Positions 27,853 to 36,085 of a DNA stretch of 64,000 nucleotides are shown here, one piece after another (positions within the stretch are counted from its first letter, which is position 1; each line of letters starts with the position of its first letter). A model generated the notes under the pieces. The model was not told the origin of the DNA. It saw only the letters and a list, made by a program, of their open reading frames with translations, and did no database searches. Location of the stretch: NCBI RefSeq assembly GCF_015056685.1, contig NZ_SVFW01000016.1:1-64000 (forward strand), given 5' to 3'. Made by a program: the position numbers and the translations under genes. This stretch comes from Butyrivibrio sp. Its GTDB lineage: Bacteria > Bacillota > Clostridia > Lachnospirales > Lachnospiraceae.

Positions 27853-27944
27853 AATTACCTCCGAATATTATAACTATTTGTATTTTTAGTGATGATAATG
27901 ACTAAGGCTAGACACGGAAAGCCTTTTGTCACATACTCTACAAT

Positions 27945-27973
27945 ATATTAGATGAAATATCGCAAACTGTCAA
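27945..27973 (-). promoter_or_regulatory. Sigma-A promoter of rpsT
   Basis: TTGACA (27968-27973) and TAATAT (27945-27950) on the minus strand with a 17-bp spacer, about 95 bp upstream of the rpsT start. Confidence 0.85.
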
Positions 27974-28002
27974 TATATTTTTAGTTTCAAATATCCTAAT
28001 GA

Positions 28003-28980
28003 TCATTTCTTTCTAAAGCTTGCAGCTTTTTCTTTTATCTCTTCCAAGCTTGTCTTAAACTTACCCGAAACCATTCCGGGGTTACCAAGAATAGTCCTGT
28101 TTCTGTACCATTCAAAGAAGCCTCTTATTGGTTTTGGAGCAAGCCTATCCATAAGGATACGGTACTTTGCATACATTTCGCCAACCTCTTCTCTTACATT
28201 TAACATGCTTGGAGAAGGATCATGATAAAGCTTTTCTTTTAAACCGGCGAAAGATTTTTCCAATTTTCCACTAAGTACATCTACTCTGCTGCCAATTCCG
28301 GAGCTCAAAACTTCTACTCTGCTGCCGATTCCGGAACTTATGCCATCTACTCTCTGTCCAATGGTCTCGCGAACATCCTCGCCCTTAAAGGCAATGATAA
28401 CATCGAGTCTCTTCTGCATTCTTCCCATTTCTTCTTTGGCTTTTTCCATATACACAAGGAAATCTCTAAGATCGATAGCTGTCTTAAACGCCACCATAAA
28501 ATCGCAGCTCACATAAACAGTTAGCACCGTTGTAAAAATAGTGAGAAAATTGTAAGGTATGGACATTATGAAGTTTTCCACAGGAATCTGAAGATAATGC
28601 GTGAAAACAACAGTGAAAAATCCCCAAACAAGCGTGGATTCAAGACATATATACCCATTGATATTAAGGAACTTATCCGAATAGTCCCAGTATCTAACCT
28701 TAAAAAGCAGTTCCATCAAAACGCCCACAACGTATTCAAGGGCTGTAGCTCCAACGCACCCTGCCAGATAGACCAAAAGTATATTGGAATAAAAGGGCTT
28801 TGATACAACAAGCATCATTATCCCACCACTGCCATATAAAGGTAAAAAGGGGCCTCGCATAAAGCCCCTGTTTACAAACCTTTTATTTAATATAGATACA
28901 TAAGTGGACTCAAAGCACCACCCAAAAAAGCTGTATAGATAGAATAGAAAAAGCCACTGATGTGGTAAATAATCAAACAC
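28003..28980 (-). CDS. CmpB-type putative ABC-transporter membrane protein with C-terminal coiled coil
   Basis: 325 residues. The N-terminal 170 residues hold about six membrane segments with the family motifs FGWCFES, RGFMRGPFLPLYG and VRYWDYS (putative ABC-transporter type IV, CmpB). The cytoplasmic tail contains a helical segment and a short tandem repeat, SSGIGSRVEVL then SSGIGSRVDVL (about 215-240). The function is unknown. The start codon is GTG with GGGGGATT upstream. It lies 20 bp downstream of the CobW-like gene, so the two are probably co-transcribed. Confidence 0.82.
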   Translation of the reverse strand: MFDYLPHQWLFLFYLYSFFGWCFESTYVSILNKRFVNRGFMRGPFLPLYGSGGIMMLVVSKPFYSNILLVYLAGCVGATALEYVVGVLMELLFKVRYWDYSDKFLNINGYICLESTLVWGFFTVVFTHYLQIPVENFIMSIPYNFLTIFTTVLTVYVSCDFMVAFKTAIDLRDFLVYMEKAKEEMGRMQKRLDVIIAFKGEDVRETIGQRVDGISSGIGSRVEVLSSGIGSRVDVLSGKLEKSFAGLKEKLYHDPSPSMLNVREEVGEMYAKYRILMDRLAPKPIRGFFEWYRNRTILGNPGMVSGKFKTSLEEIKEKAASFRKK

Positions 28981-29000
28981 GACAATCCCCCAAAAACTAC

Positions 29001-29984
29001 TTATTGTTCCGGATTTGAAAAATCTATTACCGGATTATCAGGTTCTGTTGTCTTTTCGACTGATATAGCCTTAAGAACAGGTCCTTCGCCCTGATACTCC
29101 TCAACATACTGCTTCTCAACCTTTGCAGTAACAAGGACCCAATCCTTTTCATTAAGATCAGCCACCTTGTCATACTCACATGCAAAGCCCAAAAACTGCA
29201 TATCCTGCGCACAGCATGTCATTGCCATTCTTCCAGGAACAAAGCGGTTCTCAGGGAACTCTGTTGGCTTAAGCACCATACCTTTAAATCTGACCGTTTT
29301 ACCTTCATATCTGTCAACATGGTCAAGAGCATCAAGATAGAACATTCCATAACCATAGTTGTTGAGATCGATAGGATTAGCATTAAGGTCAAAAGGAAGA
29401 TCCTCATCCAGAGTTACGTCCACTTCACCATTTTTATCTTCAAAGATAATATCAGCCTTCTGGTTGATAGCCTTAACATTTCTTTTATAAGAAGCAAGGT
29501 CCTCAATTCCATCGCAGCGGTTGAATAAAATAAGGTCAGAATTTCTGATCTGCTCTGCAAGAAGAGACTTCATGTTGTTGAAATACAGTTCAAAACTTGA
29601 AGCGTCTATTACTGTTATCTGCTGCTCAAGATTCCACATTACAGGGAGCTTTAAGTTCTTAAAGTTCCACATTCCGTTATACTCAACAAGGATTCTCTCA
29701 GGATTGTGCTTTGCATCAAGTGCAATAAGCGCATCCGGATTAAAGTCTTCCTCGTCTTCTATTTTCTCAATAACAGTGTTTGTGGATTTAAGAAGCTTTT
29801 CCTCATAATCATTCTCTCCATCCTCACAGACGATCAAAAGAGTCTTGCCTTTTGTCCTGAAGTAAGGCTGTGCAATTGTATATCTAAAGAAATCTGTCTT
29901 TCCACTGTCGAGAAAGCCATTGATTATATATACTGGTTTCAAATTAATTCTGCCACTCAAAATGTGTTTAAATATACTTAACAC
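29001..29984 (-). CDS. COG0523 (CobW-like) GTPase fused to a TIGR03943/DUF1980-like C-terminal domain
   Basis: 327 residues. The N-terminal GTPase has Walker A NGFLDSGKT and a possible NKxD-type motif NRCDG, but lacks the CxCC metal motif of the upstream paralog. Residues about 210-320 resemble the C-terminal part of TIGR03943 (YcgQ-type) proteins, including GRMAMTCCAQDMQFLGFACEY, where a Cys pair could bind metal. Family members act in zinc or other metal supply. The GTG start and first dozen codons lie in sequence resembling the IS607 end, and the expected start just before KPVYIINGF is missing. The native N-terminus may thus have been replaced. No clear ribosome site is seen. Confidence 0.78.
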   Translation of the reverse strand: MLSIFKHILSGRINLKPVYIINGFLDSGKTDFFRYTIAQPYFRTKGKTLLIVCEDGENDYEEKLLKSTNTVIEKIEDEEDFNPDALIALDAKHNPERILVEYNGMWNFKNLKLPVMWNLEQQITVIDASSFELYFNNMKSLLAEQIRNSDLILFNRCDGIEDLASYKRNVKAINQKADIIFEDKNGEVDVTLDEDLPFDLNANPIDLNNYGYGMFYLDALDHVDRYEGKTVRFKGMVLKPTEFPENRFVPGRMAMTCCAQDMQFLGFACEYDKVADLNEKDWVLVTAKVEKQYVEEYQGEGPVLKAISVEKTTEPDNPVIDFSNPEQ

Positions 29985-29993
29985 ATCGAGAAA

Positions 29994-30135
29994 TTGAAGT
30001 CCTCACGGATACTTCTTACTGCTTCAACGTGTATGCTTTGGCGATTGCAAGCAATACGCTACTCACAAGTTCTTGTACACTCCACAGTCGTAAATTCCTG
30101 CGATAGCCCACAGTACATACTTACGTTTGCTTTAG
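29994..30135 (-). ncRNA. Candidate TnpB omega-RNA (3' part)
   Basis: The 140 bp after the tnpB stop are non-coding and structured. Close to the end, GTTGAAGCAG is followed by a hairpin GAAGTATCC-GTGA-GGACTTC and then AA. This 3' hairpin ending in TTCAA resembles the scaffold end of omega-RNAs of TnpB-bearing elements. If so, the guide begins at 29993 and reads across the GTG start of the CobW-like gene. The 5' end probably lies inside tnpB. Confidence 0.5.
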
Positions 30136-31296
30136 TTATGCAATTTCGTAAGTTTTGGCATCTCTAAGATTTAGGCTTGCATTAAAATCTCTATCTTCAA
30201 CATAACCGCAGTCACATCGATAAATTCTATCTGAAAGTTTTAAATCTTTCTTTATATTACCGCAGCAATGGCATATTTTTGATGATGGATACCATCTGTC
30301 TACAATCCTAAGTTCAATACCGTTATCATCACATTTAGTCTTTAACTTAGTTCTAAATTCATAAAACTTCTGCGATGCAACAGCTTTTGAAAGATGCCTG
30401 TTCTTCATCATTCCCGACACATTCAAGTCCTCAATAGTTATATAAGACGGCTTGGTTTTCACTATCTCAGCTATTGTCTTATTGATGTAATTAGTACGGA
30501 TATTGTCTATCCTATGATGAAGCTTCTGTACTTTAAGCTTTTGTTTTTGTATATTTTTCTGAGTGGACTTTCCTTTCTTAAAATTTTCATACTTGCGTGA
30601 TAGACACCTTTGTTCTCTACGCAGTTGTTTTTCAATTTTTCTTAATCTTGCTGACTTATTGATATTCTTGTATGTTTTCCCATTTGAAACAATCGCCAAA
30701 TCTTTTAAGCCTAAGTCAATCCCTATGCCATCATTGCTATTATTGGCAATCTTGACATTAGGAATTTCAACAAGAACTGATACGTAGTATCTACCTGCTC
30801 TAATGGACACTGTACCGCTTTTAATTTTCCATCCGTCTTTAGTTGTAGGTAAATAGCCCTTTTCTTTAAGACGTACCCAACCTAAAGTCGGTATGTTTAG
30901 TCTATGTCTTTCGCAACAACAATCCTTTGGGTTGTTCTTTACAAAATACATTTTTACATCTGACTTGCCTTTCTTTTTGAAATTTGGAAAAGCACTTTGA
31001 TGTTTGAAAAACCTTGTAAAAGCAGTGTATCCATCTTCAATAGATTTCTTTACGGCTTTTGAATATGCTTCCTTAATCCATACTTTGTCAGGGTTATTAG
31101 GAATATATTCATTATTAAGCCATACACTAAAACTCTTGCCTGTCATGAACTTCTCACCCTTGTCATGTAAGCTTTTGTTATGACCAAGATAGAAGTTGTA
31201 GACATATCTACAAGTACCAATAGTCTTACTGATTTTAACTTTTTGCTCGGCTGTCGGATTAATTTCCGTTTTGAAGCTCTTTAGCAATTTCCTCAT
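30136..31296 (-). CDS. tnpB: TnpB RNA-guided nuclease, IS605 OrfB family
   Basis: 386 residues, full length. N-terminal helix-turn-helix domain, then a RuvC-like nuclease with acidic residues at Asp194 (GIDLGLKDL), Glu289 (TIEDLNVSG) and Asp370 (DRDFNAS). A zinc-finger insert is seen as CHCCG near 342-346 and RCDCG near 360-364. All catalytic residues are present, so it is probably active. TnpB cuts DNA matching its omega-RNA guide next to a short motif and helps the element persist. It overlaps tnpA by 38 bp. Confidence 0.93.
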   Translation of the reverse strand: MRKLLKSFKTEINPTAEQKVKISKTIGTCRYVYNFYLGHNKSLHDKGEKFMTGKSFSVWLNNEYIPNNPDKVWIKEAYSKAVKKSIEDGYTAFTRFFKHQSAFPNFKKKGKSDVKMYFVKNNPKDCCCERHRLNIPTLGWVRLKEKGYLPTTKDGWKIKSGTVSIRAGRYYVSVLVEIPNVKIANNSNDGIGIDLGLKDLAIVSNGKTYKNINKSARLRKIEKQLRREQRCLSRKYENFKKGKSTQKNIQKQKLKVQKLHHRIDNIRTNYINKTIAEIVKTKPSYITIEDLNVSGMMKNRHLSKAVASQKFYEFRTKLKTKCDDNGIELRIVDRWYPSSKICHCCGNIKKDLKLSDRIYRCDCGYVEDRDFNASLNLRDAKTYEIA

Positions 31297-31897
31297 CCCT
31301 TTCTATTTGTTTTTTATACTTGCGAAGTCCATACAACCTACAAGAAAACACATGGAGTATTGAAACAATATCCTGTACTAGTTCTTCTTGTGGTGATAGA
31401 TCTTCATTGTTTACTACCACTATGGTCGTATTGAACTTCATACAGAATTTTGCAAACCAATCATAGCCAAAACGGATAAATCTGTCTTTATGCGTTACTA
31501 TGATAGTTTTGATTTTTTGTTCCATGACTTCATCTAATAGTTCATTCCACTTTTTACGGTTGTAATTTAGACCACTTCCATAATCTTCAATACATTGGTC
31601 TACAATAATGCCTCTAGCATTGCAAAACTGCCGTAAAAAAGATACCTGATTATGTAAGTCATCTTTTTGATTTCTTGTAGACACTCTGGCATAAATAACA
31701 ATCTGACGATTATCATTTTCTGTGTTTATACCTTTAAACTGAAGATATTGGTCATAAGTATAATAACGCCTATCAGTTGGAGTTCGGTTCGCCTTTAGAG
31801 TTCCTTCCCTATCCCATCGCTGCAATGTCTTAACGGAAACACCCAATAGTTCGGCAAAATCTTTTGGCTTGTAATTTGTGATATTTGATGTGTTCAT
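31259..31897 (-). CDS. tnpA: IS607-family serine recombinase TnpA
   Basis: 212 residues. The N-terminal MerR-like helix-turn-helix (KPKDFAELLGVSVKTLQRWDREG) is followed by a resolvase-type catalytic domain with nucleophile Ser73 in YARVSTRNQ and the basic motif HKDRFIRFGYDWF. It catalyses excision and integration of the element without target duplication. AAGGAG lies 9 nt before the ATG. It appears intact. Confidence 0.93.
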   Translation of the reverse strand: MNTSNITNYKPKDFAELLGVSVKTLQRWDREGTLKANRTPTDRRYYTYDQYLQFKGINTENDNRQIVIYARVSTRNQKDDLHNQVSFLRQFCNARGIIVDQCIEDYGSGLNYNRKKWNELLDEVMEQKIKTIIVTHKDRFIRFGYDWFAKFCMKFNTTIVVVNNEDLSPQEELVQDIVSILHVFSCRLYGLRKYKKQIERDEEIAKELQNGN

Positions 31898-31916
31898 AAT
31901 AACTTACTCCTTCGAG

Positions 31917-31952
31917 CACATTTAAACACATTTAAACACATTTAATCACATT
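31917..31952. repeat. Four 10-bp direct repeats at the IS607 left end
   Basis: CACA motifs start at 31917, 31927, 31937 and 31947, each within a CACATTTAAA-like unit, so every copy faces the same side of the helix. They lie just upstream of tnpA and are likely recombinase-binding sites. An inverted copy is found at 29963-29972. Confidence 0.75.
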
Positions 31953-32011
31953 GGTCAATATCTTAGGTTGCTTAACATTTCTCCTTATCATAATCGCTTA
32001 ACTTCTGTCTA

Positions 32012-33190
32012 TCAAAGTCTACGGAAGAGCTTCTCAAGGTTCTCCTCTTTAAGTTCAGATCCGATTACGCAGAACTTACCTGTTACATCTGCTGCGCCCT
32101 TACGAACATCAGCTTCACCAGGTACATAGTCAAACTCGATCCATGATCCGTCTGTGCTTGGAACAACGCCCTTTGTACGAAGAACGATACCAAATCTCTC
32201 ATCATTCTCGAGCTGAGCCAGCATGCCCTTTATCTCATCCTCTGTATATTTGAGAGGTGTCTCCATGCCCCAGCTGATAAATACATCTGCTGCATCATGG
32301 TGATGATGGTGCTCATGTTCATGCTCATCCTCGTCATGATCGTGGTGGTGATGATGCTCATGTTCATGCTCATCCTCATCATGATCATGGTGATGACAGC
32401 ACTCATGCTCTTCATCGTCGTCATGGTGATGGTGACAGCAGCACTCGTCATCGTCGTCATCATCGTGGTGTGCACTGTAAACTACTGAGCCGTCCTCAGC
32501 AACAGTCTTGTGGCTTCCATGGTGATGATGGTGGTGATGATGTTCCTGTTCCTGCTCCATTACAAGCTTTAAAAGCTCTGCTTCGAGGTCATTGTTGCCC
32601 TCAAATGTATCAAGGATTTCTTTTCCTGTGATCTCATTAAGTGGAGTTGTGATGATAGTAGCCTTCTCGTTGTGCTTACGAATAAGCTCTACCGCCTCTT
32701 CGATCTTCTTCTGATCAGCCTTGTCTGTTCTTGTAAGGATGATTGTTCCGGCATTCTCAATCTGGTTAATAAAGAACTCACCGAAGTTCTTGATATAAAC
32801 CTTTGCCTTTGAAACATCAACAACAGTAACAGCGCTGTTAAGTTCCATTTCATCTGAAGTATCTGCAATATTCTGGATAGCTCTCATAACATCTGAAAGC
32901 TTACCTACTCCTGAAGGCTCGATAAGAATTCTCTCAGGTGCATACTGCTCCATAACCTGCTTAAGTGAAGTCTCAAAATCACCTACAAGTGAACAGCAGA
33001 TACAGCCTGAGTTCATCTCTGTGATCTCAATTCCGGCTTCCTTTAAAAATCCGCCGTCAATTCCGATCTCACCAAATTCATTTTCAATAAGAACTACCTT
33101 AGTTCCTGCAAGTGCTTCCTTTAAAAGCTTCTTTATAAGAGTTGTCTTACCAGCTCCCAAAAATCCTGAAATAATATCTATCTTGGTCAT
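32012..33190 (-). CDS. COG0523 (CobW/YciC-type) metallochaperone GTPase with His/Asp/Cys-rich insert
   Basis: 392 residues from the start at 33190. GTPase motifs: Walker A GFLGAGKT (9-16) and the metal-binding CICC motif (Cys63, Cys65, Cys66). Residues about 217-299 form an extreme metal-binding insert with 35 histidines and 5 cysteines in 82 residues, mixed with Asp and Glu; part is a 15-residue tandem repeat. A C-terminal CobW_C domain follows (about 300-392). The family supplies zinc or another metal to client proteins. GGAGATATA before the ATG supports this start over one 72 bp upstream. The gene was probably followed directly by the second GTPase before the IS607 insertion. Confidence 0.88.
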   Translation of the reverse strand: MTKIDIISGFLGAGKTTLIKKLLKEALAGTKVVLIENEFGEIGIDGGFLKEAGIEITEMNSGCICCSLVGDFETSLKQVMEQYAPERILIEPSGVGKLSDVMRAIQNIADTSDEMELNSAVTVVDVSKAKVYIKNFGEFFINQIENAGTIILTRTDKADQKKIEEAVELIRKHNEKATIITTPLNEITGKEILDTFEGNNDLEAELLKLVMEQEQEHHHHHHHHGSHKTVAEDGSVVYSAHHDDDDDDECCCHHHHDDDEEHECCHHHDHDEDEHEHEHHHHHDHDEDEHEHEHHHHHDAADVFISWGMETPLKYTEDEIKGMLAQLENDERFGIVLRTKGVVPSTDGSWIEFDYVPGEADVRKGAADVTGKFCVIGSELKEENLEKLFRRL

Positions 33191-33317
33191 TATATCTCCA
33201 ATCTGCACATTCATTATCTGTGCTATAACTACTACAACAAGGTCTATTCTATAGCAGCCCACAAAAGAATGTCAAGAAAGTAGAGACCATATACTCAATG
33301 GGATGGAGAACAAGCAA

Positions 33318-35912
33318 CTAATCAATTTCTGATTTTTCTTCCGCCAAACCTTCAGTAGAGTCATCTGTCATTTCTGTTTCATTTTCTTGTGAATTTTCAT
33401 TCTGCGAATTGTCATCACCAGTATCAGGAGTGATATTTTCTTCTGCTACATTCTGCAAATGATCATCATTTTCTGAAGTACCATTGTTTCCTGTTATTTC
33501 TGATGAGCTTTCTGCAGCTGACTCTATTATAGAATTGCTTCTTGAAGCCACATTGCTATTTTCTGTTTGGGAATCATATTGCTTATCAGCATTATCGATA
33601 TCTGAAATGTCAGATTCTTTAGAAATAGAAGTACTTGCAGCACTTTCTTCTGTAGATATTGAAGATGCGGCGTCCTCTTCATCCAATGATAATTCAAATT
33701 CTTTTAAAAGGCTCTCGATATCCAAGGAGCTGTTTGGTGCCATAATATGTGAAGTTCTAAGATTCGTATTTCTCGGGCTTGGCACATTTACTGTGCTGTT
33801 ATAGTCCTTATAATTCTGGCCAAAAGAAATATGCGCTTTCAGTATCTGTCCATGGACATAACCACAGGATGGGCGGTATCCCAAAAGCTGTCCATCCTCA
33901 TATTTACATATTTTTATCTTATTCATATGCACTTCAGGATCGCTCTTACCTCTGTCACGGAAGACATTGATATCTGTAGTAGACTCTGAATGGTAGCCGT
34001 CATCAGAGTCATATTCCGATCCACAATAATTACAACGCCATCTGAAGATAGGGTCATCGCCGTTATCACGGTCTGTCACATGATACAGATTATCGCAGTC
34101 TTTTCTTGTTCTATATGAATACCAGTACTCGATCTTATAGCAGCTGTCAGTATGCTTATGGGTTACAGCAACGTTATAGCATCCGCCCTTTCGGCTGGCA
34201 GGAACATATTCTTCATCGCATACCTTGCCTTTTCCGTCCTTGTGATAGTGGTACTCATACTCAACTTTACCTGCAACATCACCATTTCCCAAGACAACCT
34301 GCTGCGGGATCTTATTTATCGCATCGCTAAGTTCCTTAAATGTGGCATCCTGTCTGACCTTAACGCCCTTAGTGAGTAATGTGGATGCCAATAGCTTTTT
34401 GCCATCACTCACACGCTGAAAAACCTTATCAATCTTTCCGTTTGTTTTATTAAGTTCGGTTGTTATATAGCTCTTTAAACCATTTGTGTTGTTCAAAGAA
34501 GTATTCGTAATATTTTTAAAGTTATTATTTATTGATGTGTTAAGTTCATTAAACTTATTTGTGTTTGTCTTGTTCATTCCATCAAGTTTACTGCTGGTAG
34601 CCTTATCCATAGCATCAAGCTTGCTGTTTGTTGACTTACCCATTGCATCAATCTTGCTGTTTGTTGATTTATCCATGGAATCCAGCTTATCACTGGTTGA
34701 TTTATCCATGGAATTTAGTCTGTCATTCGTGGCTTTATTTAACTCATCCAGCTTATTACTCGTGTTTTTTCCAAGTTCATCCAGTTTACTGCCGGTTCTT
34801 TTATCCAGGTCATCAAGTTTACTATTAGTAGAATTGCCCATTTCATCAAGTCTGCTGTTAGTAGATGCATTCATCTCATCGAGCTTACTGCTTGTAGCTG
34901 CGTTCATCTCATCCAGCTTATTGTTTGTGGAATTATTCATCTCATCAAGCTTACGATTTGTTGATTCATCCATTTCACTGAGCTTATTGTTTGTAGCTGA
35001 ATTCATTTCATCAAGCTTATTCTTGGTAGTTGTATCCATTTCATCAAGCTTATTCTTGGTAGTTGTATCCATTTCATCAAGCTTGTTTTTGGTTGAGGTA
35101 TTCATCTCATCAAGCTTATTTTTAGTGGATGTATCCATCTCATTAAGCTTAGTGCTTGTTGTCTTATCCAGCTCTGCCAGTCTCTTCTCAGTAGCCTCGT
35201 TAAGCTCCTTTATGTTTTTTTCCAAAAGATCTACTGACTTGCCCATGTCCGTTGTAAAGTTCTTATCAAGATTCGAAAGCTTTGTGACCAGATCAGTGTA
35301 CTGCTTGAGATTTTCTCCGGTCATTTTCGTATCATTGCTCTTTATAAGATTTTTAATAGAATCCATTAGCTCCTTATTGTCAGACTGGGCCTTGGAATAA
35401 TTATTTTCTATCTGATTAAATCTTTCAGAAACCTGGCTAAATTCCTGATTGAGCTTATCCTTATTCTCTCCTCCGTTTTTCTCGATAAGTTCTTTCATAT
35501 TCTGAATCTGGCTATCTGTCTGAACCACCTCGCTATGGAGTTCTTTTAAGTTACCACCAAGAGTAGTAACTTTCTCAGTTATATGCTCATTTGTCTTATC
35601 TTCTTTCGTAAGCTCATAAAAAGAATCAAGACCATTTTTACTATCAACTATGTTCTTATCAAGCTCTGTCAAATACTCATGGAGTTCATCAAGTTTTTCA
35701 TTTGTTGCTTCTTTGCTCTCTTTTTCGCTTTCAGCAAACTCTTCTTTTGCTGTAGCCATAGCCACAGGGGTACTGATGTAGATCAGGCCTCCACAAAGCA
35801 CCAGCGCAATGATGACCGCAATTGCCACCACAAGCGTATCGTGCCTCTTAAGCTTTTTTAGCAAAAGCTTAACCGAATTGTTTTGTTTGTCCCATTTTCC
35901 TCTAAAATTCAT
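33318..35912 (-). CDS. Membrane-anchored hendecad-repeat coiled-coil protein
   Basis: 864 residues from the start at 35912. One membrane segment near 27-46 anchors the protein, with the long remainder probably outside. Residues about 60-237 are coiled coil. Residues 238-468 are about 21 consecutive 11-residue units of the form NxSTNxKLDEM, a period that favours a right-handed coiled coil. Then comes a GVKVRQDATFKELSDAINKIP segment resembling phage tail-fibre or surface-protein modules, and a Cys/His-rich part (HKHTDSCYKIEYW, CNYCGSEYD, CGYVHGQILKAHISF). An acidic Ser-rich tail ends the protein. No known function; a stalk-like surface protein is likely. GGGACATTGTT precedes the ATG. Confidence 0.8.
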   Translation of the reverse strand: MNFRGKWDKQNNSVKLLLKKLKRHDTLVVAIAVIIALVLCGGLIYISTPVAMATAKEEFAESEKESKEATNEKLDELHEYLTELDKNIVDSKNGLDSFYELTKEDKTNEHITEKVTTLGGNLKELHSEVVQTDSQIQNMKELIEKNGGENKDKLNQEFSQVSERFNQIENNYSKAQSDNKELMDSIKNLIKSNDTKMTGENLKQYTDLVTKLSNLDKNFTTDMGKSVDLLEKNIKELNEATEKRLAELDKTTSTKLNEMDTSTKNKLDEMNTSTKNKLDEMDTTTKNKLDEMDTTTKNKLDEMNSATNNKLSEMDESTNRKLDEMNNSTNNKLDEMNAATSSKLDEMNASTNSRLDEMGNSTNSKLDDLDKRTGSKLDELGKNTSNKLDELNKATNDRLNSMDKSTSDKLDSMDKSTNSKIDAMGKSTNSKLDAMDKATSSKLDGMNKTNTNKFNELNTSINNNFKNITNTSLNNTNGLKSYITTELNKTNGKIDKVFQRVSDGKKLLASTLLTKGVKVRQDATFKELSDAINKIPQQVVLGNGDVAGKVEYEYHYHKDGKGKVCDEEYVPASRKGGCYNVAVTHKHTDSCYKIEYWYSYRTRKDCDNLYHVTDRDNGDDPIFRWRCNYCGSEYDSDDGYHSESTTDINVFRDRGKSDPEVHMNKIKICKYEDGQLLGYRPSCGYVHGQILKAHISFGQNYKDYNSTVNVPSPRNTNLRTSHIMAPNSSLDIESLLKEFELSLDEEDAASSISTEESAASTSISKESDISDIDNADKQYDSQTENSNVASRSNSIIESAAESSSEITGNNGTSENDDHLQNVAEENITPDTGDDNSQNENSQENETEMTDDSTEGLAEEKSEID

Positions 35913-35978
35913 AACAATGTCCCTTTCTGAAATTGCTCGCAAAAAGGCACAGATACGCCCAATGCAAGCGTCGTTAAT

Positions 35979-36017
35979 AAAAAAAGTGGAAAATCACCGG
36001 AAGAATTTCCGTGATTT
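35979..36017 (-). terminator. Probable terminator after the Gx-transporter gene
   Basis: Arms 35991-36002 and 36006-36017 pair with one bulge. Four bases later the minus strand has seven T residues (35979-35985). It lies about 70 bp past the stop codon. Confidence 0.55.
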
Positions 36018-36085
36018 ATGTCAGCTGAATGCCGACAAAGAAACATTATACACAAATCATATCAGAATGCAAGAACATTTTTAAT

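Larger units (their letters stand above)
29994..31952 (-). mobile_element. IS607-family insertion sequence (tnpA, tnpB, omega-RNA)
   Basis: Contains a serine-recombinase tnpA overlapped by tnpB, in the same orientation as all neighbours. The left end carries four CACA(TTTAAA) repeats with 10-bp period (31917-31952). The right limit is uncertain: the omega-RNA scaffold suggests about 29994, while an inverted copy of the end repeat (TGTGTTTAAA at 29963-29972) suggests about 29955. IS607 elements make no target duplication, so none is expected. It splits two metal-GTPase genes that share orientation. Confidence 0.8.

Noticed and set aside
32297..32488. Met/Val/Ile-rich plus-strand frame opposite the His-rich insert
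   Set aside because: It is the antisense reading of the His/Asp repeat codons.
34509..35201. Regular 33-bp DNA repeats resembling a CRISPR array
   Set aside because: The repeats are contiguous codons of an 11-residue protein repeat with no unique spacers and no cas genes.
34486..35400. Long plus-strand open frame (304 codons) rich in Ser, Leu and Val
   Set aside because: It is the antisense shadow of the hendecad repeat gene; its repeats mirror those codons and it has no ribosome site.
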